DNA of 64,000 nt from Luzula sylvatica. Its lineage: Eukaryota; Streptophyta; Magnoliopsida; Poales; Juncaceae. The stretch lies in the NCBI GenBank assembly GCA_946800325.1, contig CAMPEJ010000014.1, forward strand, positions 186,001 to 250,000, given 5' to 3'. Positions 1-12,412 of the stretch are shown here, piece after piece. The position numbers and the translations under genes are program-made. Positions within the stretch are counted from its first letter, which is position 1; each line of letters starts with the position of its first letter. The notes under the pieces are model-generated. The model saw only the letters and a list, made by a program, of their open reading frames with translations, was not told the origin of the DNA and made no database searches.

Positions 1-248
1 TAGTGTTTGTAAATTTTGGTGAAATGTTATGTGGTAAAAGATACGAATCAAATGATCTCAAAATACGTTATTTGAACTCCCCAAAGCATAAACAGATTGT
101 TTTGAATCGAAAAACAAACTTTCGTAGTGTTTGTAAATTTTTGTGAAATGTTATGTGGTACAAGATACGATTCAAATGATCTCAAAATACGTTATTTGAA
201 CTCCCCAAAGCATAAACAAATTGTTTTGAATCGAAAAACAAACTTTCT
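1..248. repeat. Left-edge monomers, continuing beyond the window
   Basis: There are two 124-bp monomers. The second (from 125) has the rare combination CGTAGTG start, TTTTTGTGAAATG and GTGGTACAAG, which is otherwise found at 19355, 21833 and 24683. This suggests that the left edge shares ancestry with the 20-mer HOR of 17-27 kb rather than with the adjacent 12-mer. Nothing else is present. Confidence 0.85.
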
Positions 249-3240
249 TAGTGTTTGTAAATTTTGGTAAAATGTTATGTGGTAAAAGATACGATTCAAA
301 TGATCTCAAAATACGTTATTTGAACTCCCCAATGCATAAACAGATTGTTTTGAATCGAAAAACAAACTTTCTTAGTGTTTGTAAATTTTGGTGAAATGTT
401 ATGTGGTAAAAGATACGATTCAAATGATCTCAAAATACGATTCAAATGATTCAAATGATCCCAAAGCATAAACAGATTGTTTTGAATCGAAAAACAAACT
501 TTCTTAGTGTTTGTAAATTTTGGTGAAATGTTATGTAGTAAAAGATACGATTCAAATGATCTCAAAATACGTTATTTGAACTCCCCAAAGCATAAACAGA
601 TTGTTTTGAAACGAAAAACAAACTTTCTTAGTGTTTGTAAATTTTGGTGAAATGTTATGTGGTAAAAGATACGATTCGAATTATCTAAAAATATGTTATT
701 TGAACTCCCCAAAGCATAAACAAATTGTTTTGACTCGAAAAACAAACTTTCTTAGTGTTTGTAAATTTTGGTGAAATTATATGTAGTAAAAGATACGATT
801 CAAATGATCTCAAAATACGTTTTATGAACTCCCCAAAGCATAAACAGATTGTTTTTAATCGAAAATCAAACTTTCACAGTGTTTGTAAATTTTGGTGAAA
901 TGTTATGTGGTAAAAGATACGATTCGAATGATCTCAAAATACGTTATTTGAACTCCCCAAAGCATAAACATATTGTTTTGAATCGAAAAACAAACTGTCT
1001 TAGTGTTTGTAAATTTTGGTGAAATGTTATCTGGAAAAAGATACGATTCAAATGATCTCAAAATACGTTATTTGAACTCCCCAAAGCATAAACAAATTGT
1101 TTTGAATCGAAAAACAAACTTTCTTAGTGTTTGTAAATTTTGGTGAAATGTTATGTAGTAAAAGATACGATTCAAATGATCTCAAAATACGTTATATGAA
1201 CTCCCCAAAGCATAAACAGATTGTTTTTAATCGAAAATCAAACTTTCACAGTGTTTGTAAATTTTGGTGAAATGTTATGTGGTAAAAGATACGAATCAAA
1301 TGATCTCAAAATACGTTATTTGAACTCCCCAAAGCATAAACAGATTGTTTTGAATCGAAAAACAAACTTTCTTAGTGTTTGTAAATTTTGGTGAAATGTT
1401 ATGTAGTAAAGGATACGATTCGAATGATCTCAAAATACGTTATTTGAACTCCCCAAAGCATAAACAGATTGTTTTGAATCGAAAAAAAAAATGTCTTGGT
1501 GTTTGTAAATTTTGGTGAAATGTTATCTGGAAAAAGATATGATTCAAATGATCTCAAAATACGTTATTTGAACTCCCCAAAGCATAAACAGATTGTTTCG
1601 AATCGAAAAACAAACTGTCTTAGTGTTTGTAAATTTTGGTGAAATGTTATGTAGTAAAAGATACGATTCGAATGATCTCAAAATACGTTATTTGAACTCC
1701 CCAATGCATAAACAGATTGTTTTGAATCGAAAAACAAACTTTCTTAGTGTTTGTAAAATTTGGTAAAATGTTATGTGGTAAAAGATACGATTCAAATGAT
1801 CTCAAAATACGTTATTTGAACTCCCAAATGCATAAACAGATTGTTTTGAATCGAAAAACAAACTTTCTTAGTGTTTGTAAATTTTGGTGAAATGTTATGT
1901 GGTAAAAGATACGATTCAAATGATCTCAAAATACGATTCAAATGATTCAAATGATCCCAAAGCATAAACAGATTGTTTTGAATCGAAAAACAAACTTTCT
2001 TAGTGTTTGTAAATTTTGGTGAAATGTTATGTAGTAAAAGATACGATTCAAATGATCTCAAAATACGTTATTTGAACTCCCCAAAGCATAAACAGATTGT
2101 TTTGAATCGAAAAACAAACTTTCTTAGTGTTTGTAAATTTTGGTGAAATGTTATGTGGTAAAAGATACGATTCGAATTATCTAAAAATATGTTATTTGAA
2201 CTCCCCAAAGCATAAACAAATTGTTTTGAATCGAAAAACAAACTTTCTTAGTGTTTGTAAATTTTGGTGAAATGTTATGTAGTAAAAGATACGATTCAAA
2301 TGATCTCAAAATACGTTTTATGAACTCCCCAAAGCATAAACAGATTGTTTTTAATCGAAAATCAAACTTTCACAGTGTTTGTAAATTTTGGTGAAATGTT
2401 ATGTGGTAAAAGATACGATTCGAATGATCTCAAAATACGTTATTTGAACTCCCCGAAGCATAAACAGATTGTTTTGAATCGAAAAACAAACTGTCTTAGT
2501 GTTTGTAAATTTTGGTGAAATGTTATCTGGAAAAAGATACGATTCAAATGATCTCAAAATACGTTATTTGAACTCCCCAAAGCATAAACAAATTGTTTTG
2601 AATCGAAAAACAAACTTTCTTAGTGTTTGTAAATTTTGGTGAAATGTTATGTAGTAAAAGATACGATTCAAATGATCTCAAAATACGTTATATGAACTCC
2701 CCAAAGCATAAACAGATTGTTTTTAATCGAAAATCAAACTTTCACAGTGTTTGTAAATTTTGGTGAAATGTTATGTGGTAAAAGATACGAATCAATTGAT
2801 CTCAAAATACGTTATTTGAACTCCCCAAAGCATAAACAGATTGTTTTGAATCGAAAAACAAACTTTCTTAGTGTTTGTAAATTTTGGTGAAATGTTATGT
2901 AGTAAAAGATACGATTCGAATGATCTCAAAATACGTTATTTGAACTCCCCAAAGCATAAACAGATTGTTTTGAATCGAAAAAAAAACTGTCTTAGTGTTT
3001 GTAAATTTTCTTGAAATGTTATCTGGAAAAAGATATGATTCAAATGATCTCAAAATACGTTATTTGAACTCCCCAAAGCATAAACAGATTGTTTCGAATC
3101 GAAAAACAAACTGTCTTAGTGTTTGTAAATTATGGTGAAATGTTATGTAGTAAAAGATACGATTCGAATGATCTCAAAATACGTTATTTGAACTCCCCAA
3201 TGCATAAACAGATTGTTTTGAATCGAAAAACAAACTTTCT
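249..3240. repeat. HOR, 12-mer, period 1,496 bp, two copies
   Basis: Copies are 249-1744 and 1745-3240. Each has eleven 124-bp monomers and one 132-bp monomer (11 x 124 + 132 = 1,496). Diagnostic monomers recur at exactly this spacing: the 132-bp variant at 373 and 1869, the CGAATTATCTAAAAATATG variant at 629 and 2125, the CGTTTTATG variant at 753 and 2249. Scattered single-base differences separate the copies (for example GAAATTATATG at 774 against GAAATGTTATG in copy two). A following monomer at 3241 still resembles 1745, after which the order changes. Confidence 0.88.
373..504. repeat. Rearranged 132-bp monomer (type specimen)
   Basis: After the second ATACG, the usual TTATTTGAACTC is replaced by ATTCAAATGATTCAAATGATC, partly shown here: the inserted part is a copy of the sequence that follows the first ATACG, with TCAAATGAT doubled. 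Net change is +8 bp. The same structure occurs at 1869-2000, 27037-27168, 28906-29037, 31641-31772 and 34370-34501. The 31641 and 34370 copies share an extra GAACCC substitution, showing descent from each other. Its 132-bp length is 44 codons, which is why the open frames on the minus strand run through it. Confidence 0.92.
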
Positions 3241-4231
3241 TAGTGTTTGTAAAATTTGGTAAAATGTTATGTGGTAAAAGATACGATTCAAATGATCTCA
3301 AAATACGTTATTTGAACTCCCCAAAGCATAAACAAATTGTTTTGAATCGAAAAACAAACATTCTTAGTGTTTGTAAATTTTGGTGAAATTTTATCTGGAA
3401 AAAGATACGATTCAAGTGATCTCAAAATACGTTATTTGAACTCCCCAAAGAATAAACAGATTGTTTTGAATCGAAAAACAAACTCTCTTAGTGTTTGTAA
3501 ATTTTGGTGAAATGTTATCTGGAAAAAGATACGATTCAAATGATCTCAAAATACGTTATTTGAACTCCCCAAAGCATAAACAAATTGTGTTGAATCGAAA
3601 AACAAAATTTCTTAGTGTTTGTAAATTTTGGTGAAATGTTATGTAGTAAAAGATACGATTCAAATGATCTCAAAATACGTTATATGAACTCCCCAAAGCA
3701 TAAACATATTGTTTTTAATCGAAAATCAAACTTTCACAGTGTTTGTAAATTTTGGTGAAATGTTATGTGGTAAAAGATACGAATCAAATGATCTCAAAAT
3801 ACGTTATTTGAACTCCCCAAAGCATAAACAGATTGTTTTGAATTGAAAAACAAACTTTCTTAGTGTTTGTAAATTTTGGTGAAATGTTATGTAGTAAAAG
3901 ATACGATTCGAATGATCTCAAAATACGTTATTTGAACTCCCCAAAGCATAAACAGATTGTTTTGAATTGAAAAACAAACTTTCTTAGTGTTTGTAAATTT
4001 TGGTGAAATGTTATGTAGTAAAAGATACGATTCGAATGATCTCAAAATACGTTATTTGAACTCCCCAAAGCATAAACAGATTGTTTCGAATCGAAAAACA
4101 AACTTTTTAGTGTTTGTAAATTTTGGTGAAATGTTATGTGGTAAAAGATACGATTCAAATGATCTCAAAATACGTTATTTGAACTCCCCAAAGCATAAAC
4201 AGATTGTTTTGAATCGAAAAACAAACTTTCT
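3241..4231. repeat. Mixed satellite segment between HORs
   Basis: About eight standard monomers of several subtypes (TCTGGAAAAAG, GTAGTAAAAG, ATACGAATC) not arranged in a local HOR that I could detect. One single-base deletion at the junction near 4105 (ACTTTTTAGTG in place of ACTTTCTTAGTG) shortens a monomer to 123 bp. No gene or foreign sequence is present. Confidence 0.85.
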
Positions 4232-7200
4232 AAGTGTTTGTAAATTTTGGTGAAATGTTATGTGGTAAAAGATACGATTCAAATGATCTCAAAATACGTT
4301 ATTTGAACTCCCCAAAGCATAAACAAATTGTTTTGAATCGAAAAACAAACTTTCTTAGTGTTTGTAAATTTTGGTAAAATGTTATGTGGTAAAAGATACG
4401 ATTCAAATGATCTCAAAATACGTTATTTGAACTCCCCAAAGCATAAACAGATTGTTTTGAATCGAAAAACAAACTTTCTTAGTGTTTGTAAATTTTGGTG
4501 AAATGTTATGTGGTAAAAGATACGAATCAAATGATCTCAAAATACGTTATTTGAACTCCCCAAAGCATAAACAGATTGTTTTGAATCGAAAAACAAACTT
4601 TCTTAGTGTTTGTAAATTTTGGTGAAATGTTATGTAGTAAAAGATACGATTCAAATGATCTCAAAATACGTTATTTGAACTCCCCAAAGCATAAACAGAT
4701 TGTTTTGAATCGAGAAACAAACTTTCTTAGTGTTTGTAAATTTTGGTGAAATGTTATGTGGTAAAAGATACGATTCAAATGATCTCAAAATACGTTATTT
4801 GAACTCCCCAAAGCATAAACAGATTGTTTTGAATCGAAAAACAAACTTTCTTAGTGTTTGTAAATTTTGGTGAAATGTTATGTAGTAAAAGATACGATTC
4901 AAATGATCTCAAAATACGTTATTTGAACTCCCCAAAGCATAAACAGATTGTTTTGAATCGAAAAACAAACTTTCTTAGTGTTTGTAAAATTTGGTAAAAT
5001 GTTATGTGGTAAAAGATACGATTCAAATGATCTCAAAATACGTTATTTGAACTCCCCAAAGCATAAACAGATTGTTTTGAATCGAAAAACAAACTTTCTT
5101 AGTGTTTGTAAATTTTGGTGAAATGTTATGTGGTAAAAGATATGATTCAAATGATCTCAAAATACGTTATTTGAACTCCCCAAAGCATAAACAAATTGTT
5201 TTGAATCGAAAAACAAACATTCTTAGTGTTTGTAAATTTTGGTAAAATCTTATGTGGTAAAAGATACGATTCAAATGATCTCAAAATACGTTATTTGAAC
5301 TCCCCAAAGCATAAACAGATTGTTTTGAATCGAAAATCAAACTTTCTTAGTGTTTGTAAATTTTGGTGAAATGTTATGTGGTAAATGATATGATTCAAAT
5401 GATCTCAAAATACGTTATTTGAACTCCCCAAAGCATAAACAGACTGTTTTGAATCGAAAAACAAACTTTCTTAGTGTTTGTAAATTTTGGTGAAATGTTA
5501 TGTGGTAAAAGAAACTATTCAAATGATCTCAAAATACGTTATTTGAACTCCCCAAAGCATAAACAGATTGTTTTGAATCGAAAAACAAACTTTCTTAGTG
5601 TTTGTAAATTTTGGTGAAATGTTATGAACTAAAAGATACGATTCAAATGATCTCAAAATACGTTATTTGAACTCCCCAAAGCATAAACAGATTGTTTTGA
5701 ATCGAAAAACAAACTGTCTTAGTGTTCGTAAATTTTGGTGAAATGTTATATGGAAAAAGATACGATTCAAATGATCTCAAAATACGTTATTTGAACTCCC
5801 CACAGCATAAACAAATTGTTTTGAATCGAAAAACAAACTTTGTTAGTGTTTGTAAATTTTGGTGAAATGTTATGTGGTAAAAGATACGATTCAAATGATC
5901 TCAAAATACGTTATTTGAACTCCCGAAAGCATAAACAGATTGTTTTAAATCGAAAACAAACTTTCTTAGTGTTTGTAAATTTTGGTGAAATGTTATGTAG
6001 TAAAGGATACGATTCGAATGATCTCAAAATACGTTATTTGAACTCCCCAAAGCATAAACAGATTGTTTTGAATCGAAAAACAAACTGTCTTAGTGTTTGT
6101 AAATTTTGGTGAAATGTCATCTGGAAAAAGATACGATTCAAATGATCTCAAAATACGTTATTTGAACTCCCCAAAGCATAAACAAATTGTTTTGAATCGA
6201 AAAACAAACTTTCTTAGTGTTTGTAAATTTTGGTGAAATGTTATGTGGTAAAAGATACGATTCAAATGATCTCAAAATACGTTATTTGAACTCCCCAAAG
6301 CTTAAACAGATTGTTTTGAATCGAAAAACAAACTTTCTTAGTGTTTGTAAATTTTGGTGAAATGTTATGTAGTAAAAGATACGATTCAAATGATCTCAAA
6401 ATACGTTATTTGAACTCCCCAAAGCATAAACAGATTGTTTTTAATCGAAAATCAAACTTTCTCAGTGTTTGTAAATTTTGGTGAAATGTTATGTGGTAAA
6501 AGATACGAATCAAATGATCTCAAAATACGTTATTTGAACTCCCCAAAGCATAAACAGATTGTTTGGAATTGAAAAACAAACTTTCTTAGTGTTTGTAACT
6601 TTTGGTGAAATGTTATGTAGTAAAAGATACGATTCGAATGATCTCAAAATACGTTATTTGAACTCCCCAAAGCATAAACAGATTGTTTTGAATCGAAAAA
6701 CAAACTGTCTTAGTGTTTGTAAATTTTGGTGAAATGTTATCTGGAAAAAGATACGATTCAAATGATCTCAAAATACGTTATTTGAACTCCCCAAAGCATA
6801 AACAAATTGTTTTGAATCGAAAAACAAACATTCTTAGTGTTTGTAAATTTTGGTAAAATGTTATGTGGTAAGAGATACGATTCAAATGATCTCAAAATAC
6901 GTTATTTGAACTCCCCAAAGCATAAACAGATTGTTTTGAATCGAAAAACAAACTGTCTTAGTGTTTGTAAATTTTGGTGAAATGTTATCTGGAAAAAGAT
7001 ACGATTCAAATGATCTCAAAATACGTTATTTGAACTCCCCAAAGCATAAACAGATTGTTTTGAATCGAAAAACAAACTTTCTTAGTGTTTGTAAATTTTG
7101 GTGAAATGTTATGTGGTAAAAGATACGATTCAAATGATCTCAAAATACGTTATTTGAACTCCCCAAAGCATAAACAGATTGTTTTGAATCGAAAAACAAA

Positions 7201-10200
7201 CTTTCTTAGTGTTTGTAAATTTTGGTGAAATGTTATGAAGTAAAAGATACGATTCAAATGATCTCAAAATACGTTATTTGAACTCCCCAAAGCATAAACA
7301 TATTGTTTTGAATCGAAAAACAAAATGTCTTAGTGTTTGTAAATTTTGGTGAAATGTTATATGGAAAAAGATACGATTCAAATGATCTCAAAATACGTTA
7401 TTTGAACTGCCCAAAGCATAAACAGATTTTTTGGAATCGAAAAACAAACTTTCTTAGTGTTTGTAAATTTTGGTGAAATGTTATGTAGTAAAAGATACGA
7501 TTCGAATGATCTCAAAATACGTTATTTGAACTCCCCAAAGCATAAACAGATTGTTTTGAATCGAAAAACAAACTTTCTTAGTGTTTGTAAAATTTGGTAA
7601 AATGTTATGCGGTAAAAGATACGATTCAAATGATCTCAAAATACGTTATTTGAACTCCCCAAAGCATAAACAGATTGTTTTGAATCGAAAAACAAACTTT
7701 CTTAGTGTTTGTAAATTTTGGTGAAATGTTATGAGGTAAAAGATACGATTCAAATGATCTCAAAATACGTTATTTGAACTCCCCAAAGCATAAACAAATT
7801 GTTTTGAATCGAAAAACAAACATTCTTAGTGTTTGTAAATTTTGGTGAAATTTTATCTTGAAAAAGATACGATTCAAATGATCTCAAAATACGTTATTTG
7901 AACTCCCCAAAGCATAAACAGATTGTTTTGAATCGAAAAACAAACTGTCTTAGTGTTTGTAAATTTTGGTGAGATGTTATCTGGAAAAAGATACGATTCA
8001 AATGATCTCAAAATACGTTATTTGAACTCCCCAAAGCATAAACAGATTGTTTTGAATCGAAAAACAGACTTTTTAGTGTTTGTAAATTTTGGTGAAATGT
8101 TATGTGGTAAAAGATACGATTCAAATGATCTCAAAATACGTTATTTGAACTCCCCAAACCATAAACAAATTGTTTTGAATCGAAAAACAAACATTCTTAG
8201 TGTTTGTAAATTTTGGTGAAATTTTATCTGGAAAAAGATACGATTCAAATGATCTCAAAATACGTTATTTGAACTCCCCAAAGCATAAACAGATTGTTTT
8301 GAATCGAAAAACAAACTGTCTTAGTGTTTGTAAATTTTGGTGAAATGTTATCTGGAAAAAGATACGATTCAAATTATCTCAAAATACGTTATTTGAACTC
8401 CCCAAAGCATAAACAAATTGTTTTGAATCGAAAAACAAACTTTCTTAGTGTTTGTAAATTTTGGTGAAATGTTATGTGGTAAAAGATACGATTCAAATGA
8501 TCTCAAAATACGTTATTTGAACTCCCCAAAGCATAAACAGATTGTTTTGAATAGAAAAACACACTTTCTTAGTGTTTGTAAATTTTGGTGAAATGTTATG
8601 TGGTAAAAGATACGATTCAAATGATCTCAAAATACGTTATTTGAACTCCCCAAAGCATAAACAGATTGTTTTGAATCGAAAAACAAACTTTCTAAGTGTT
8701 TGTAAATTTTGGTGAAATGTTATGTGGTAAAAGATACGATTCAAATGATCTCAAAATACGTTATTTGAACTCCCCAAAGCATAAACAAATTGTTTTGAAT
8801 CGAAAAACAAACTTTCTTAGTGTTTGTAAATTTTGGTAAAATGTTATGTGGTAAAAGATACGATTCAAATGATCTCAAAATACGTTATTTGAACTCCCCA
8901 AAGCATAAACAGATCGTTTTGAATCGAAAAACAAACTTTCTTAGTGTTTGTAAATTTTGGTGAAATGTTATGTGGTAAAAGATACGAATCAAATGATCTC
9001 AAAATACGTTATTTGAACTCCCCAAAGCATAAACAGATTGTTTTGAATCGAAAAACAAACTTTCTTACTGTTTGTAAATTTTGGTGAAATGTTATGTAGT
9101 AAAAGATACGATTCAAATGATCTCAAAATACGTTATTTGAACTCCCCAAAGCATAAACAGATTGTTTTGAATCGAGAAACAAACTTTCTTAGTGTTTGTA
9201 AATTTTGGTGAAATGTTATGTGGTAAAAGATACGATTCAAATGATCTCAAAATACGTTATTTGAACTCCCCAAAGCATAAACAGATTGTTTTGAATCGAA
9301 AAACAAACTTTCTTAGTGTTTGTAAATTTTGGTGAAATGTTATGTAGTAAAAGATACGATTCAAATGATCTCAAAATACGTTATTTGAACTCCCCAAAGC
9401 ATAAACAGATTGTTTTGAATCGAAAAACAAACTTTCTTAGTGTTTGTAAAATTTGGTAAAATGTTATGTGGTAAAAGATACGATTCAAATGATCTCAAAA
9501 TACGTTATTTGAACTCCCCAAAGCATAAACAGATTGTTTTGAATCGAAAAACAAACTTTCTTAGTGTTTGTAAATTTTGGTGAAATGTTATGTGGTAAAA
9601 GATATGATTCAAATGATCTCAAAATACGTTATTTGAACTCCCCAAAGCATAAACAAATTGTTTTGAATCGAAAAACAAACATTCTTAGTGTTTGTAAATT
9701 TTGGTAAAATCTTATGTGGTAAAAGATACGATTCAAATGATCTCAAAATACGTTATTTGAACTCCCCAAAGCATAAACAGATTGTTTTGAATCGAAAATC
9801 AAACTTTCTTAGTGTTTGTAAATTTTGGTGAAATGTTATGTGGTAAATGATATGATTCAAATGATCTCAAAATACGTTATTTGAACTCCCCAAAGCATAA
9901 ACAGACTGTTTTGAATCGAAAAACAAACTTTCTTAGTGTTTGTAAATTTTGGTGAAATGTTATGTGGTAAAAGAAACGATTCAAATGACCTCAAAATACG
10001 TTATTTGAACTCCCCAAAGAATAAACAGATTGTTTTGAATCGAAAAACAAACTTTCTTAGTGTTTGTAAATTTTGGTGAAATGTTATGAACTAAAAGATA
10101 CGATTCAAATGATCTCAAAATACGTTATTTGAACTCCCCAAAGCATAAACAGATTGTTTTGAATCGAAAAACAAACTGTCTTAGTGTTCGTAAATTTTGG

Positions 10201-12288
10201 TGAAATGTTATATGGAAAAAGATACGATTCAAATGATCTCAAAATACGTTATTTGAACTCCCCAAAGCATAAACAAATTGTTTTGAATCGAAAAACAAAC
10301 TTTGTTAGTGTTTGTAAATTTTGGTGAAATGTTATGTGGTAAAAGATACGATTCAAATGATCTCAAAATACGTTATTTGAACTCCCGAAAGCATAAACAG
10401 ATTGTTTTAAATCGAAAACAAACTTTCTTAGTGTTTGTAAATTTTGGTGAAATGTTATGTAGTAAAGGATACGATTCGAATGATCTCAAAATACGTTATT
10501 TGAACTCCCCAAAGCATAAACAGATTGTTTTGAATCGAAAAACAAACTGTCTTAGTGTTTGTAAATTTTGGTGAAATGTTATCTGGAAAAAGATACGATT
10601 CAAATGATCTCAAAATACGTTATTTGAACTCCCCAAAGCATAAACAAATTGTTTTGAATCGAAAAACAAACTTTCTTAGTGTTTGTAAATTTTGGTGAAA
10701 TGTTATGTGGTAAAAGATACGATTCAAATGATCTCAAAATACGTTATTTGAACTCCCCAAAGCATAAACAGATTGTTTTGAATCGAAAAACAAACTTTCT
10801 TAGTGTTTGTAAATTTTGGTGAAATGTTATGTAGTAAAAGATACGATTCAAATGATCTCAAAATATGTTATTTGAACTCCCCAAAGCATAAACAGATTGT
10901 TTTTAATCGAAAATCAAACTTTCTCAGTGTTTGTAAATTTTGGTGAAATGTTATGTGGTAAAAGATACGAATCAAATGATCTCAAAATACGTTATTTGAA
11001 CTCCCCAAAGCATAAACAGATTGTTTTGAATTGAAAAACAAACTTTCTTAGTGTTTGTAAATTTTGGTGAAATGTTATGTAGTAAAAGATACGATTCGAA
11101 TGATCTCAAAATACGTTATTTGAACTCCCCAAAGCATAAACAGATTGTTTTGAATCGAAAAACAAACTGTCTTAGTGTTTGTAAATTTTGGTGAAATGTT
11201 ATCTGGAAAAAGATACGATTCAAATGATCTCAAAATACGTTATTTGAACTCCCCAAAGCATAAACAAATTGTTTTGAATCGAAAAACAAACATTCTTAGT
11301 GTTTGTAAATTTTGGTAAAATGTTATGTGGTAAAAGATACGATTCAAATGATCTCAAAATACGTTATTTGAACTCCCCAAAGCATAAACAGATTGTTTTG
11401 AATCGAAAAACAAACTGTCTTAGTGTTTGTAAATTTTGGTGAAATGTTATCTGGAAAAAGATACGATTCAAATGATCTCAAAATACGTTATTTGAACTCC
11501 CCAAAGCATAAACAGATTGTTTTGAATCGAAAAACAAACTTTCTTAGTGTTTGTAAATTTTGGTGAAATGTTATTTGGTAAAAGATACGATTCAAATGAT
11601 CTCAAAATACGTTATTTGAACTCCCCAAAGCATAAACAGATTGTTTTGAATCGAAAAACAAACTTTCTTAGTGTTTGTAAATTTTGGTGAAATGTTATGA
11701 ACTAAAAGATACTATTCAAATGATCTCAAAATACGTTATTTGAACTCCCCAAAGCATAAACATATTGTTTTGAATCGAAAAACAAAATGTCTTAGTGTTT
11801 GTAAATTTTGGTGAAATGTTATATGGAAAAAGATACGATTCAAATGATCTCAAAATACGTTATTTGAACTGCCCAAAGCATAAACAGATTGTTTTGAATC
11901 GAAAAACAAACTTTCTTAGTGTTTGTAAATTTTGGTGAAATGTTATGTAGTAAAAGATACGATTCGAATGATCTCAAAATACGTTATTTGAACTCCCCAA
12001 AGCATAAACAGATTGTTTTGAATCGAAAAACAAACTTTCTTAGTGTTTGTAAAATTTGGTAAAATGTTATGCGGTAAAAGATACGATTCCAATGATCTCA
12101 AAATACGTTATTTGAACTCCCCAAAGCATAAACAGATTGTTTTGAATCGAAAAACAAACTTTCTTAGTGTTTGTAAATTTTGGTGAAATGTTATGAGGTA
12201 AAAGATACGATTCAAATGATATCAAAATACGTTATTTGAACTCCCCAAAGCATAAACAAATTGTTTTGAATCGAAAAACAAACATTCT
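4232..12288. repeat. HOR, 36-mer period of 4,462 bp
   Basis: The unit 4232-8693 is repeated from 8694. The copies align monomer by monomer over 29 monomers (4232-7826 with 8694-12288, offset 4,462) and then diverge. Shared rare markers include the junction variant CTAAGTG (4232, 8694), GATATGATTC near 5140 and 9602, GTAAATGATATG near 5383 and 9845, the GTTCGTAAATTTTGG change near 5724 and 10186, and the CCCGAAAGC plus one-base deletion GAAAACAAAC near 5923-5956 and 10385-10418. Period = 36 x 124 minus two single-base deletions. Copies differ by occasional point changes. Confidence 0.87.
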
Positions 12289-12412
12289 TAGTGTTTGTAA
12301 ATTTTGGTGAAATGTTATGTGGTAAAAGATACGATTCAAATGATCTCAAAATACGTTATTTGAACTCCCCAAAGCATAAACAGATTGTTTTGAATCGAAA
12401 AACAAACTTTCT
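12289..12412. repeat. Single linker monomer at an HOR boundary
   Basis: A standard GTGG-subtype monomer between the end of alignment of the 36-mer copies (12288) and the start of the next duplicated block (12413). It marks the breakpoint: the matching monomer in the first 36-mer copy, at 7827, is instead a TCTTGAAAAAG subtype. Confidence 0.75.

Noticed and set aside
296..565. Minus-strand open frames of 83-89 codons (also at 1792, 26960, 28829, 31564, 34293)
   Set aside because: They start at TTG inside the monomer and exist because the 132-bp monomer is 44 codons long. The peptide is translated satellite and has no recognisable domain.
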